Assembly (NCBI GenBank): GCA_015179125.1
Contig: WHVA01000044.1
Coordinates: 186,001 to 250,000 of the forward strand
From: Gautieria morchelliformis
Lineage: Eukaryota > Basidiomycota > Agaricomycetes > Gomphales > Gomphaceae
Reading direction: 5' to 3'
DNA length: 64,000 bases
The notes beneath the pieces are model-generated. The model ran no database searches and had not been told where the DNA came from. It saw only the letters and a program-made list of their open reading frames with translations. The position numbers and the translations under genes are program-made. Shown here in pieces: positions 50,942 through 61,741 of this stretch (its first letter is position 1; each line of letters starts with the position of its first letter).

Positions 50942-52023
50942 CTATGCATAGGCAGCCTTTGCTTTCTCAGCCATCCAAGGGGGTAAAGTCCGGTGTCCAT
51001 GATACCTTCGGTTTGCCCAGGCAGCCATTGAGCCAGAAAGGCCTTGTGAGTATGCTGAAATGAATCTGGCAGATCTATTTGCATAGCTACTCCAAAAAAA
51101 AAAAAAACAATGAGTAATCCATATTCAGATGATGTGGAAACCACTGACCGCCGAATTTGGATCAATGGGATATCATCAAGGCATGCAATCACATTGCGCT
51201 CCATGGCATCCATATCTGTTGTTTGTGCACTTGACCTGTATCGGAACTTGACTGCACCCCAGTATTGCTCAATAAAGTTGAGCTCACAATGAAATTTTGG
51301 ATAAAATTCACAAATGTGGCCACGGGAGGTGATGTACTCCTCAAGCTGTGATTTCTGTGAACAAAAGTCGGGCTGACAAAATAAAAGACGCCGGCAGCAG
51401 CAGGCTGTCTTCCCTGTCTCACATTTGAAGCCTGGACACTGGGCATTCAAGGTTCCAGTTTGTGGCCAAAGACCCCGCTCACGAATAATAGTCTCCATGC
51501 CTTTAAACCATCCAGGCATTGTCGGATGGTCATCTGGGTAATAAAAATCTTTTGATTGCTGATTAGCACCAGTCCCAAAAGAACCATTTCGCATCCTTGG
51601 TGTGTCTTTATTTGGCACCCAATCCTTGCTTGCACCCTTGGGCATTTTTCGTGCAGAAAGGGCATCAGCAGCTCGCTTTTGGTGGCTAGGGGCATTGTCA
51701 AATGCAAAGAGGCCAGTGGCAAATCCATTGACCTTAGATTCAAAGATGTCAATTGCTTTTTCTACCTGTCGAATCAAGTCATCACAGGAGAAGTATCCAT
51801 CACGGTCCTTCCCAGCTTTGAAAATGATGCGTGCCTCACTAAATTCAGCAAACCGGTCAGTGATTGTTACTGGGTTGGAAAGGTACGCACTCATTGCCAT
51901 CAGTAAGCCGTCCCCATTCTGAGGTGACAAAGTCAGAAATCATCAAGGAGGCACCTTCACCTTTGCGCTGTGGGGTTGCCTTGTCACTTGAATGAGACCA
52001 TTGAGTCTTTTGGCGATCATATG
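50942..52023 (-). pseudogene. IS630/Tc1-mariner-like transposase, 3' exons
   Basis: Continues the gene at 36919-38487. Exon to 51891 (YDRQKTQWSHSSDK; GEGASLMISDFVTSEWGRL), intron 51890-51839 (GTGCGT...TTTAG), exon 51838-51149 (ARIIFKAGKDRDGYF; second Asp in LFAFDNAPSHQKRA; a Cys-rich insert CPGFKCETGKTACCC; Glu in HCELNFIEQYWGAVK), intron 51148-51087 (GTCAGT...GAGTAG, with a T tract), last exon 51086-50942 (YANRSARFISAYSQGLSG, AAWANRRYHGHRTLPP). The D, D and E residues form the catalytic triad. The Cys insert between the second Asp and the Glu could bind zinc (inference). Confidence 0.87.
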
Positions 52024-52028
52024 CATAG

Positions 52029-52496
52029 TGTCAGGGGACACCCTGTTTTCCATTTCCAGTTCCGACACCACACCCAGTTCCGACTCCGCTTCCGGTTCCG
52101 ATTCCATCTCCGCATCCGCTTTCGGGAACGATTCCGCTTCTGGGAGAACTTCCACCAGTTCCGTTCGCCTTGCCAGTTCCACTCCGATTTCCGACTTCTG
52201 CCCCGGAACAGTGTCGGAAATCAAGCGACTCGCATAATAGGTGGCATCAAGGGTCGATCAAGGGTCAGGGGGATGCAGGGTTGATGGCGGGTGCCAAGCG
52301 TTGTCCCTGGTTGCGCAGCGTAGTATAATACGGGCTCGCTGACATTGGGGGTCCTTAGACTTTTCTCTTTGGATTTCCCCTTGTCAGGTGAGAACCCCCT
52401 CTCTTGTATGCTCTGTTCATTTATACATACTTTGGATTTCCCCTTGTCAGTTGTGTGGTAGTGTGATCTCCACGACTAGCCAGGGTTGCCCTTACA
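52029..52496 (+). repeat. 5' LTR of D
   Basis: TGTCAGGGGACACC...CCCTTACA. Carries the CTTCTGCCCC variant, as does the 5' LTR of C; the 3' LTRs of both have CTTCCGCCCC. Confidence 0.95.
52324..52366 (+). promoter_or_regulatory. LTR promoter: TATA-like box and predicted start
   Basis: TATAATA at 52324-52330; AGACTTTTCT at 52357-52366, 33 nt downstream, is the predicted RNA 5' end and complements the primer site at 52499-52508. Confidence 0.6.
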
Positions 52497-52498
52497 GC

Positions 52499-52508
52499 AG
52501 AAAAGTCT
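52499..52508 (+). promoter_or_regulatory. Self-priming-type primer binding site of D
   Basis: AGAAAAGTCT, 2 nt after the 5' LTR. No tRNA-type TGG start. Perfect 10-nt complement of the LTR word AGACTTTTCT. The same pairing is kept in B and C. Confidence 0.7.
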
Positions 52509-52626
52509 CTCCCCTAGAGGACCGGCGGTCGTACTGTGCGTTGCATTCGCCATAGCGTACGACAGCCCCTCTTCTTACGTCGAGCTCCCAACCCCAGAAA
52601 TCCCGTCCCATATTTCTCCTTCCAAC

Positions 52627-53802
52627 ATGGATCCGGACGATCGTCTTCGGAATATGGAGGAGGAATTGACGCGGAACCGGATGAAGACCGACGCGATTGA
52701 AACAGCCTTACAAGCGATTTTGGCTAAGTTAGATATTCCACAAGGTGGTGGAAATGAAATGCTGGATGATCCGGATTTCGGAAAAGCGGAACTAGCGGAA
52801 AAGAGGATGTCCGCGAAGTTAGCAAAGGTCAAACCCGCAACTCCGGCGGACTTTGACGGAGATCGGGAGAAGGGACGCGCATTCTTCAACACATGCAGCA
52901 TCTACTTCGCAATTGTCGGAGACCTCTTTCCGAACGACCAGGCTCGGATTCACTGGACGTTGTCCTTTTTCAAATCGGACCGCGCAGCCCGTTTTGCAAA
53001 CAAGGTGATCCGACATGAAGCAAAGGGCAAGGGGAACTACTTCCGGGACTGGGACGCGTTCGAGAAAACATTTTCCGACCAGTTCTGCCCGAAAAACGAG
53101 CAGCTCACAGCCCTTACAAAGCTCGAGGGGACGAGCTGGTACCAGGCCAAAGATCCGGTCGATGACTACATCGATCGCTTCCAGGAGCTCATCGACCTTG
53201 CGGAATATGACGACGACAAGACGATCGTCATCAAATTCCGACGAGGACTTGATCCGACGCTCCAGAACCAAGTTGCGCTGCTTGGGGATGGAGCTCCGGA
53301 TTTTGATGACCCGGAAGGGTGGTACCAAGCTGCGCAGAAGGGTTCTCGGAACAGGGAGGCAAATGAGGCCTTCGTGGAGACGAGTCGGAACACGACATGC
53401 AGTTCCGCTCGTCCTACTCAACCTGTGCCCAAACCCGGAAGCGCATTCATTCCCACACGGAAATTATTTCCGATGCTTGCTCCGCCTGCTCCTATTAGGA
53501 ACCATAGCCCTCCTCCCTCGAAGAGTGGCCCTGCCCCGATGGATGTTGACCGCATGCGCGGAAAAGGCCACGGAACTATCACCTGCTTCTGCTGCCGACA
53601 ACCAGGCCACTACGCTCGCGAGTGCCCCCAAGCCTTTGATATCCGGCTTATGACCACAGAGGAGAAACTCGAGATCCTTCCAGAGTTCCTCGCGCTTGCA
53701 GACATAAACGGAGTGCCCACTGCGGAAGAGCTTTCCGAAAATGCGGAACATGGTCTACCGGAAGCGGAAGATGCATCGGATTTTGTGACACGCAGCGGGT
53801 GA
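52627..53802 (+). CDS. Gag of chromovirus D
   Basis: 391 codons, ATG 52627 to TGA 53800-53802; one amino-acid difference from C was seen. Same core and CCHC knuckle (TCFCCRQPGHYAREC). Pol overlaps its end in the -1 frame. Confidence 0.93.
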   Translation: MDPDDRLRNMEEELTRNRMKTDAIETALQAILAKLDIPQGGGNEMLDDPDFGKAELAEKRMSAKLAKVKPATPADFDGDREKGRAFFNTCSIYFAIVGDLFPNDQARIHWTLSFFKSDRAARFANKVIRHEAKGKGNYFRDWDAFEKTFSDQFCPKNEQLTALTKLEGTSWYQAKDPVDDYIDRFQELIDLAEYDDDKTIVIKFRRGLDPTLQNQVALLGDGAPDFDDPEGWYQAAQKGSRNREANEAFVETSRNTTCSSARPTQPVPKPGSAFIPTRKLFPMLAPPAPIRNHSPPPSKSGPAPMDVDRMRGKGHGTITCFCCRQPGHYARECPQAFDIRLMTTEEKLEILPEFLALADINGVPTAEELSENAEHGLPEAEDASDFVTRSG

Positions 53803-56800
53803 GATGTGTGCCCCTGCTGCCTGTACATAACCGGTTTGCCTGTCTTGAAGTAGAGAATGAAAAGCCCCCACTCCCCTCACTTCGTACAGACCCACCGGAT
53901 AAAGTCACACAAAAACCAAATCTGACACCCCATCCATCCCGCATCCGCCCTTGGGAGAGACGCCTTCCGAAGCGCTATGTTGTTGCTGCCACCCCTGGCC
54001 CCAAGTCACTAGTCATTAAGGTGGAGATCCAGACGACAGATACGGCGGAAGTCAAATCCGGACCCGCCCTTGTCGATTGCGGGGCCACTGGTCAGTTTAT
54101 GGACCGGGACTATGTGGAACGGAACCGACTGACCACGCGGAAGTTGCAACGTGCAATCCCGGTGTTCAATGTGGATGGAAGCCCCAATGAGGCAGGGTCC
54201 ATCACGGAGATAGTAGACACAATTCTCCGCTACGATGGACACTCAGAACGCACTTCCTTTGCAGTCACCAGCCTGGGGAAGCAGGACATCATCCTCGGGT
54301 TTACCTGGCTTCAGGAGCACAACCCGGAGATCAATTGGCAGACTCGGAAGGTACTGATGAGTCGATGTCCAGCCAAGTGTCACATGTGCAGGTCGGAACT
54401 GCGGAAGGAGCGCCAGGAGCAGCGGAAGACTGAACGGCTCATACAGACATGTCGTTCTGGCCCCCATCCACTGCTTGCAGAAGAAGACTCGGAAGCGGAA
54501 TTTGAACCGGATCCCACTTCCGATTCCGATTCTGATTCCGACGTCATCCGACTCGGCCCGGAAGACATTCTGGCGGAAGGGGAGCGCTTGCTGTACGTAA
54601 ACCTTCCGCCGGAAGCGGAACACATCCGCGCCACCGGAAATATTTCGCAACGCCTTGCTGAAGCCTCCAAGAGGCATGATAGAGTAGAGGCGGAAATTCC
54701 GGAGTACCTGCGAGAGTTCGAGGACGTCTTTTCCAAGGAGTCGTTTGATACCCTGCCTCCACGGAAGCTGTGGGACCACGCCATCGAGTTGGAGCCTGGG
54801 TCAAAGCCCACCAACTGCAAGGTCTACCCGCTGTCACCCAAGGGCAGGTAGAGCTCGATGCGTTCCTTGCGGAAAACCTCCGTACAGGGAGGATCCGCCC
54901 CTCCAAGTCACCCATGGCATCTCCGGTGTTCTTCATCAAGAAGAAGGATGGCTCGCTCAGACTTGTGCAGGACTACCGGACCTTGAATGCGATCATGATC
55001 AAGAACCGGTACCCCATTCCACTCATTTCCGAACTGATCACACAACTCCGCGGGGCAGGTACTTCACTAAGCTGGATGTCCGCTGGGGCTTCAACAATGT
55101 CCGGATCCGGGAGGGAGACGAGTGGAAGGCCGCATTCCGCACCAATCGAGGACTCTTTGAGCCACAGGTCATGTTCTTTGGCCTCACCAACAGTCCCGCC
55201 ACATTCCAGACGATGATGAATGACATTTTCCGTGACATGATAGCAGAAGGGGTTGTCTGCGTCTACCTCGATGACATCCTCATTTTCACGAAAACAATGT
55301 CCGAACATCGGGAAGTCATGCGGAGAGTGCTGGAACGGCTCCGGGAGTACAACCTGTGTCTCAAGCCGGAAAAGTGCGAATTTGAGCGGACGCGGATAGA
55401 GTATCTTGGGGTGATTGTGTCGGAAGGAAAGGTGGAAATGGACCCAGTCAAAGTTTCCGGTGTATCGGATTGGCCCGTGCCGCGAAACAAGAAGGAGGTC
55501 CAGTCCTTCATTGGGTTTGTCAATTTCTACCGGCGGTTCATCAAGGACTTCTCCTGCCACGCCCGTGCCCTCTTCGACCTCACCAAGAAGGAGGTTGGAT
55601 GGCGGTGGGGAGAGCCGGAACAGACTTCCTTTGACAAACTCAAGGAGCTGATCACTTCCGCCCCGGTCCTGATCTTTCCCGACGACTCTCGCCCTTATCG
55701 AGTCGAGGCGGATTCTTCCGACGCAGCTACCGGAGCGGTCTTGTCACAGCAGTCATCGGAAGATGGTGGGGGGTGGCATCCGATTGCCTTCTTCTCTAAG
55801 AGCCTTAGTCCGGTCGAGCGGAACTATGAGATCCATGACAAGGAGATGCTGGCAATCATCCGAGCGCTGGAGGAGTGGCGACACTTCCTCGAGGGTGCTC
55901 TATGCCCTTTTGAGATCTGGACAGACCACAAGAACCTCGAGTATTTCCGCATGGCTAAGAAGCTGAACCGACGACAAGCACGGTGGTCCCTACACCTGTC
56001 CCGGTTTGACTTCATGCTCCACCACCGCCCCGGCCGCACCATGGGCAAGCCCGATGCCCTATCCCGCCGCGCGGATCACGGAAGCGGAAGTGGAGACAAC
56101 GCGGATATGACACTGCTCCGCCCAAGTCTCTTTGCAATCCGTGCCCTAGAAGGAGTAACTGCAGTTGGGGCGGAAGCGGAAATGCTCCGGGATATCCGGA
56201 GGCAGTACCGGAATGGAGAGAAGGAGGAGTCGGTGGTGAAGGCAGTGGAGGAACTCCGGAAGGGGCACTCACGGTCTGTACGGGCAGCGGAATGGTCGGA
56301 ACGTGATGGACTGCTCCACTTCAGAGGCAAGGTCTATGTTCCGGGTGGGGCGGACCTCCGCCGTCGCATCGTGTCCCAGCACCATGACACACGGGTCGCT
56401 GGGCATGCTGGCAGGTGGAAGACGCTGGAGTTAGTGGCTCGGAATTACTGGTGGCCTCAGATGTCCCGCTACATCGGACAGTACGTGAAGACGTGTGACC
56501 TTTGTCTCCGAACCAAAGCGCAACGACGTCCGCCCGTCGGAGAACTTGTTCCGCTCCCGATTCCCGAATCCCGCTGGGACACCATCAGTGTCGACTTCAT
56601 CGTTGAACTCCCAGAGTCTCATGGCTACGACGCGATCATGAACGTCGTGGATTCGGTGAGCAAGGTGTCCCACTTCATTCCGACGCACACGACGATCACA
56701 GCCCTCGGAGCGGCCCGCCTGTTCCTTGCACATGTCTGGAAGTTGCATGGGCTCCCGAAGCAAGTCGTTTCCGACCGAGGTCCGCAGTTTGTCGCGGAAC

Positions 56801-57921
56801 TGACTCGGGAGCTCTACCGCCTGCTCGGCATAAAGCTGGCTACCACCACAGCGTACCATCCGCAGGGTGACGGACAGACGGAACGGGTCAATCAGGAGTT
56901 GGAGCAATATCTCCGCCTCTTTGTCAATGAGAGGCAGGATGACTGGGATGAGTTACTTCCGCTGGCGGAATTCCAATACAACAACCATGTCCATTCCGCC
57001 ACGCAACAGACTCCCTTCATGCTTGACTCCGGACGACACCCGCGGATGGGCTTCGAACCACGCCAGGCTGACTCCCGACTCAAGACGGTCAATGAGTTCC
57101 GAGACCGCATGGACTCCACCCTTTCGGAAGCCAAGTCGGCCCTTGCGAAGGCCAAGGATGACATGGCAAGGTACTACAACCGACGCCGGGTTCCTGCCCC
57201 AGAGTACCAAGTTGGAGACAAGGTGTACCTAGATGCAAGCGACATCCGCACCACACGCCCTTCGCAGAAGCTTGCCCACCGCTACCTTGGGCCCTTCACA
57301 GTGACGCGGAGGGTTGGACGGAATGCATACCGCCTCCGACTTCCGATGTCCATGTCCCGCCTCCACCCCGTCTTCAACGTGGTGAAGTTACTCCCTATGC
57401 TTGAGGACCCAATTCCACGTCGGAAGGCTCATCCGCCACCTCCGCCAGAAATTGTAGATGGGGAAGAGCACTACGTGGTAGAACGGATCCTGGACAGCCG
57501 GTTTGTGCGAGGACGACTCCAATTCCTCGTGAAATGGGAAGGGTATGGGTACGAGGAGAATTCGTGGGTCCCAGAGCAAGATGTTTCCGCTCCTGACAAA
57601 CTCCGGGAGTTCTACAGGACACATCCAGGTGCCCCTCGCCGAATCTGCTCGCTGGCATTTCAATCCCTTGTGTCCCGCGCTTCGAGGACGCAGCACGCTA
57701 GAGGGGGGGTGATGTCAGGGGACACCCTGTTTTCCATTTCCAGTTCCGACACCACACCCAGTTCCGACTCCGCTTCCGGTTCCGATTCCATCTCCGCATC
57801 CGCTTTCGGGAACGATTCCGCTTCTGGGAGAACTTCCACCAGTTCCGTTCGCCTTGCCAGTTCCACTCCGATTTCCGACTTCCGCCCCGGAACAGTGTCG
57901 GAAATCAAGCGACTCGCATAA
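53799..57921 (+). pseudogene. Pol of chromovirus D (two 1-bp deletions)
   Basis: Same domain order as pol of C. Protease and spacer open from 53799 to 54851; a G is missing in the run at 54842-54844 (AAGGGCAGG against AAGGGGCAGG in C); the next block ends near 55057 where an A is missing (GGGGCAGGTAC against GGGGCAAGGTAC in C); the last block, from RT F-T-K-L-D-V-R-W through YLDD, RNase H, integrase and chromodomain, is open to 57921, again reading about 70 codons into the LTR. Both changes are in short homopolymers, so sequencing error is a real alternative to mutation. Confidence 0.92.
57699..57712 (+). other. Polypurine tract of D
   Basis: TAGAGGGGGGGTGA ends directly at the 3' LTR. Confidence 0.75.
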
Positions 57922-58180
57922 TAGGTGGCATCAAGGGTCGATCAAGGGTCAGGGGGATGCAGGGTTGATGGCGGGTGCCAAGCGTTGTCCCTGGTTGCGC
58001 AGCGTAGTATAATACGGGCTCGCTGACATTGGGGGTCCTTAGACTTTTCTCTTTGGATTTCCCCTTGTCAGGTGAGAACCCCCTCTCTTGTATGCTCTGT
58101 TCATTTATACATACTTTGGATTTCCCCTTGTCAGTTGTGTGGTAGTGTGATCTCCACGACTAGCCAGGGTTGCCCTTACA
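57713..58180 (+). repeat. 3' LTR of D
   Basis: 468 bp, followed by GACAC (58181-58185). Confidence 0.95.
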
Positions 58181-58185
58181 GACAC

Positions 58186-58395
58186 AGGGCAAACTTACCA
58201 GGTTGTAAGAACCTGGCCTTTGGCTGGTTACTTACCAGTACAACCCTTTTCCCAAGCCCGAGCCTTGTGATACTCGTGCCCGAGTCCTGTGATTCTAAAC
58301 CCGAGTCCGAGCTCATCTCCGAGCTTGATTCTATGCCCGAGTCCTCTTAGTTACCTATCCCGTTCCATCACACATCATTAGTATATTGACCTCGC
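58186..58395. other. No gene; CCCGAG(T/C)-type short repeats
   Basis: Between D and repeat G copy 2: scattered CCGAGTCC/CCGAGCTC words (58255-58345), nothing else. Confidence 0.4.
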
Positions 58396-59129
58396 TGTTT
58401 TGGAACCATTCAAGACTTTGGTGTTATTGCTAACACTTCAATCTATCAGAACATGTCGTTTACGAGACTCAAAGAATATTAAACAATGCTGCAGCACAAC
58501 TCCGGAAATAATTTAATATTTGTACCTTGGTTGCAATCCACGTAAAAACTAGTCCAAGTTAATACGGATGGAAGGCAATGTGTTTCTTAGCAGCACTGAA
58601 CAATAAACTAAAAGACTGTAGGTTCAAGGACACTATCGGGGTCCAAGCGTATTCCAAAATATAAAGGAATGTACTTAGCAGGTGAGTTTATAAATGGACT
58701 GCCCTGATAATCTACCAGCGCACAGCAATAAAACCAGAGGCAAAGAATAGAATCTAAAGCGGCTTTTACAAGTAACAGGAATTGACTTGTGAAAGATATT
58801 AACCAGGAAAATCAACTGATCAACTCTCTCGGGTATTGGAGTGCGAATGGCAAGACTATCAATTGACAGACTCACTCTGTAGAATTACACCCGGAGGATT
58901 AGTCTAGGTGGCTAAGCAGAAAAGTATCTACTTAACAAGGAATTAGACACTAAAGTAAGTGAATAACCCTAGCTGGGCTTATCAGCTTAGTAAGATGCAA
59001 GTCGCACGAGTCACGTGTAGGATAGAAGCAGTAGATTGCTAGATTGGATGATTCAAGGAGGTCAGAATGGCCTCCTTTTATATTGTAAAATACACAGGAT
59101 TATGTAAAATGGGGTTCTTCTATCTATTA
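58396..59129. repeat. Repeat G copy 2 (LTR-like)
   Basis: TGTTTTGGAACCATTC to CTTCTATCTATTA, about 734 bp, matches 13836-15057 without its nested LTR. Sequence may continue to GAAACA at about 59165, which would give TGTTT...AAACA ends, but the other copy is cut before that. Confidence 0.7.
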
Positions 59130-60377
59130 GGCGAGTGATGTCATAAGTAAATATTTGCACTGCTGAAACACACCCTCGTAACTATTGCGGCATGTTTGTG
59201 CAAAGAAATTGGAAATAGATAGCCAATCACCTTCCCTGGTTTGCACAGCCTTACACAGCCTTTCACAGCCTTGTACTGCCCTGCACAGCCCTACACAGCC
59301 GCTATGACATCAAGGGGCCTATTTGGTGTCGTAGCGTTGCGTTTGGAGGATCCATTCATCCAATAGGCTTTATCAAACCTGCACCCTAGTTTTGGCTTTG
59401 TACATCTTTGTGTGACTTTGTACGCAGCCTTGCACAGCCATGGTTGCTATGATGCAAGTCATGTGCCAGCTGGGTTTGAATTGCACAGGCTTGTGTAAGC
59501 GGTAGAGGACACATTCAGTCTCAGTGGCTGAGTTTGAGTGAGCCAAGGTACCGGAGTTGTAGGTGCTTGAGTGCCTGCAACTCCGAGTTTACGGGTCATG
59601 GGAAGCTCCGGTCGGAGTTTGAAACTGAGCGGCTGTGGCAGAGTTGTGGACGTGCATGGGTTCACAACTCTGCCTGACAGAATAAGGAGTTTTTGAGCCA
59701 GGGAAGCCAAGTTAAATGGCGAAAAAATAAGAGGAGATTCAAGGAATATTTGAATAGAGTTCTCCCAACGATAGCCACGTGTATTAGCTACTATCAGCTG
59801 GGAAAACAGGGCTTTAAAGCGATTTTAATCCTTTTTTCGCGAGGCTTTTCATTAGCAACGGTTCCCACACACTTGCCCTAATTCCCCCATATATGCTTGC
59901 CCCTGACCATTACTCTCACCTGTATATAAACCCCTTGTATGCATTCCTACTCTTCAGTCTGAAAATCAACTATCGTACCCTTTGATCCTTAGCTAGCTTC
60001 TAAGTCCTTGCCTCTTAAGCCAAACCTTGCCTCTTATTCGTTCACCTCCAAAGTTGGGACTCGTATGTAGGGCCGGCGCAGCACATAAGCTGAAGCCAAG
60101 TCCCACTCTGACCTCCCCATCCGAACCTCGCTCTGTAACCTCGGACCCTACCTTGGGTTTCACTCCTGAGCTCAGTCAGCCTTACGAAGGATCGTATCAT
60201 AACACAGGTCAACGATGAGCTATAGTGAAGAAGGCGTGACAGCGACATCACGTGCTGTGAAACGGGACACGGATGGGTGACTGTGACACCAATTAGAAAC
60301 TTTGATACATCTTTAGTCACCTATGTCCCCACTCATCAGACATGAGTCGAATGCTATTTAATTGGGTATGAAAGAAT
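59130..60377. other. No gene; CACAGCC repeats and two strong hairpins
   Basis: Interspersed CACAGCC(T) words at 59235-59300. Hairpin one: CGGAGTTGTAGG (59552-59563) with CCTGCAACTCCG (59574-59585). Hairpin two: CAGAGTTGTG (59639-59648) with CACAACTCTG (59663-59672). TGTATATAAACC near 59931 is a possible TATA box of an LTR-like piece reaching to about 60215. No coding sequence supported. Confidence 0.5.
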
Positions 60378-60434
60378 TGACTTTAAGATACAAATCATCT
60401 TAAACTGGCACCCCTTATGTAGTCCAAAGGCAAG

Positions 60435-61465
60435 TGTCATGACCTGTCTATTTCTCTTACCCCACTTCCTCTATGTTCCCCCTCGTCACTCCCTAGCACC
60501 TTTGCCAGAGTCTGCCTCACCCTTCGACCACTCGTCCTCTACATCCTCTCTATTTGCTGTTCGCCCCATTCTCCGAACCGCTATTCGCTGCTCGCACATT
60601 TCGCCAACAGGCACACCATCAAATACAATCGATACCATTTACCCGGCGTGATGGTTCATCACTAACCCCATCATCTTCTTAATCCAACCCCTTTGGGTTT
60701 TCGTATGGCCAAAGTATGTTCGCGGGGTGTTCCTTCCATTGGTCGTGTGGGATCAACCCAGTGGACGAAGAGTCCGTGCAGGGTGGCATGTATGCGGGTC
60801 CCAAGACATGGTTTCATATATAAGTGCTTTCGCCACCTTTACTCTCCGTTGTTTCATGTTCGCACTCTTCCCTCACTCTATTGTATGTTTATTCCATCTA
60901 CTTAGTATCATGACTGTGCACCCCTATCCAACCCTGACTCGTGACGGCCTCTTTCCTATTCGCTGATACCTTACGAGCATTCAATATAAGTAGTTTACAT
61001 TCGCATGTATATTCCCCAGTTCAATTATCATACGTCGTCCATCTTGTGCAAACTTGACCTCGCTGTGATCATCGTCTTAAGCCTTCTCCTGGAGATTTCT
61101 ATCTTCGACCAGAAGAGGACTTAGGCATCACTGGTGAGTTCTCATACTTCATCTTCGTTACCCTAGCCTTCGAACTATCTTCTGTGCTGTCGGCGAAGGG
61201 CTCCAAAGGAGCACCTTCGCTGGCGAAGGGATTGTCGATACTTAGACAGCCCTTCCGTGACACCTTGCACGTTACATCGTCAAGTGCCACGGGTGATTTC
61301 ACTATGACTGGAGATAGGGTGAGCCCCGTTCGGGCAACCCTCTTATCTTGAGAACATTCATTGGTTCACCTATTCACCGAACGGCACACTTATTCGCACA
61401 AGTTATTCGGGCATTCGCTGTGTTCACTAATACACGATATTAACGCCTAAAAACCAATCTTGACA
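60435..61465 (+). mobile_element. R1 copy iv, full length
   Basis: TGTCATGACCTG...CCAATCTTGACA, 1031 bp, target duplication GCAAG (60430-60434 and 61466-61470). The joined flank reads AAAGGCAAGCTCAATAACAC, as in MITE1. No extra terminal unit. Confidence 0.95.
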
Positions 61466-61741
61466 GCAAGCTCAATAACACTTGAAGGCAAACACTTTTT
61501 GCCAAATGGCTTCCTAGATTCTCTTTGGGACATGTCTACCTACAATCCTTAGGAGAGACTTAAGATATATGTCATCCAAAATGTGACATAGAAAAAATAC
61601 CAAATTATTTTTCTGATGTCCTAGAGTGATTTCCTGCAATTTGGGTTTTTGGACCAACAGAATTTGGCGGTCATGTGATTGATCACCTGGCTTATTTGTC
61701 AGCCTTTGGACTTTTGGACAATGCAGGAAAAAGGTTTCAGG

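Larger units (their letters stand above)
44642..52028. other. Segment apparently inverted between C and D
   Basis: Bounded by GTGTC (right of C) and CATAG (left of D). Turning it round gives C flanked by CTATG on both sides and D flanked by GACAC on both sides, rejoins the transposase gene and restores correct orientation of the mariner-like terminal repeats. Real inversion by recombination between C and D, or an assembly inversion at two 6.15-kb repeats; the sequence alone cannot tell which. Confidence 0.88.
50757..52028 (-). mobile_element. Mariner-like transposon, right part
   Basis: Terminal repeat 50757-50796 (TAAGATAGAGGACGCCCTAA...), followed inward by two telomere-like units (CTAACCCTAACCCTAA, 50798-50813) and the 3' half of the transposase gene. 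Ends at the CATAG next to element D. Confidence 0.85.
52029..58180 (+). mobile_element. Chromovirus D: complete-length Ty3/Gypsy element, pol with two 1-bp gaps
   Basis: LTRs 52029-52496 and 57713-58180 (468 bp each), primer site, gag, pol, polypurine tract. Flanks CATAG and GACAC do not match each other but are the complements of the C flanks. Differs from C at only a handful of positions, including two missing bases in short runs that break pol. Confidence 0.95.

Noticed and set aside
51096..51110. T14 tract as a terminator
   Set aside because: It lies in an intron of the transposase gene; no Pol III gene precedes it.
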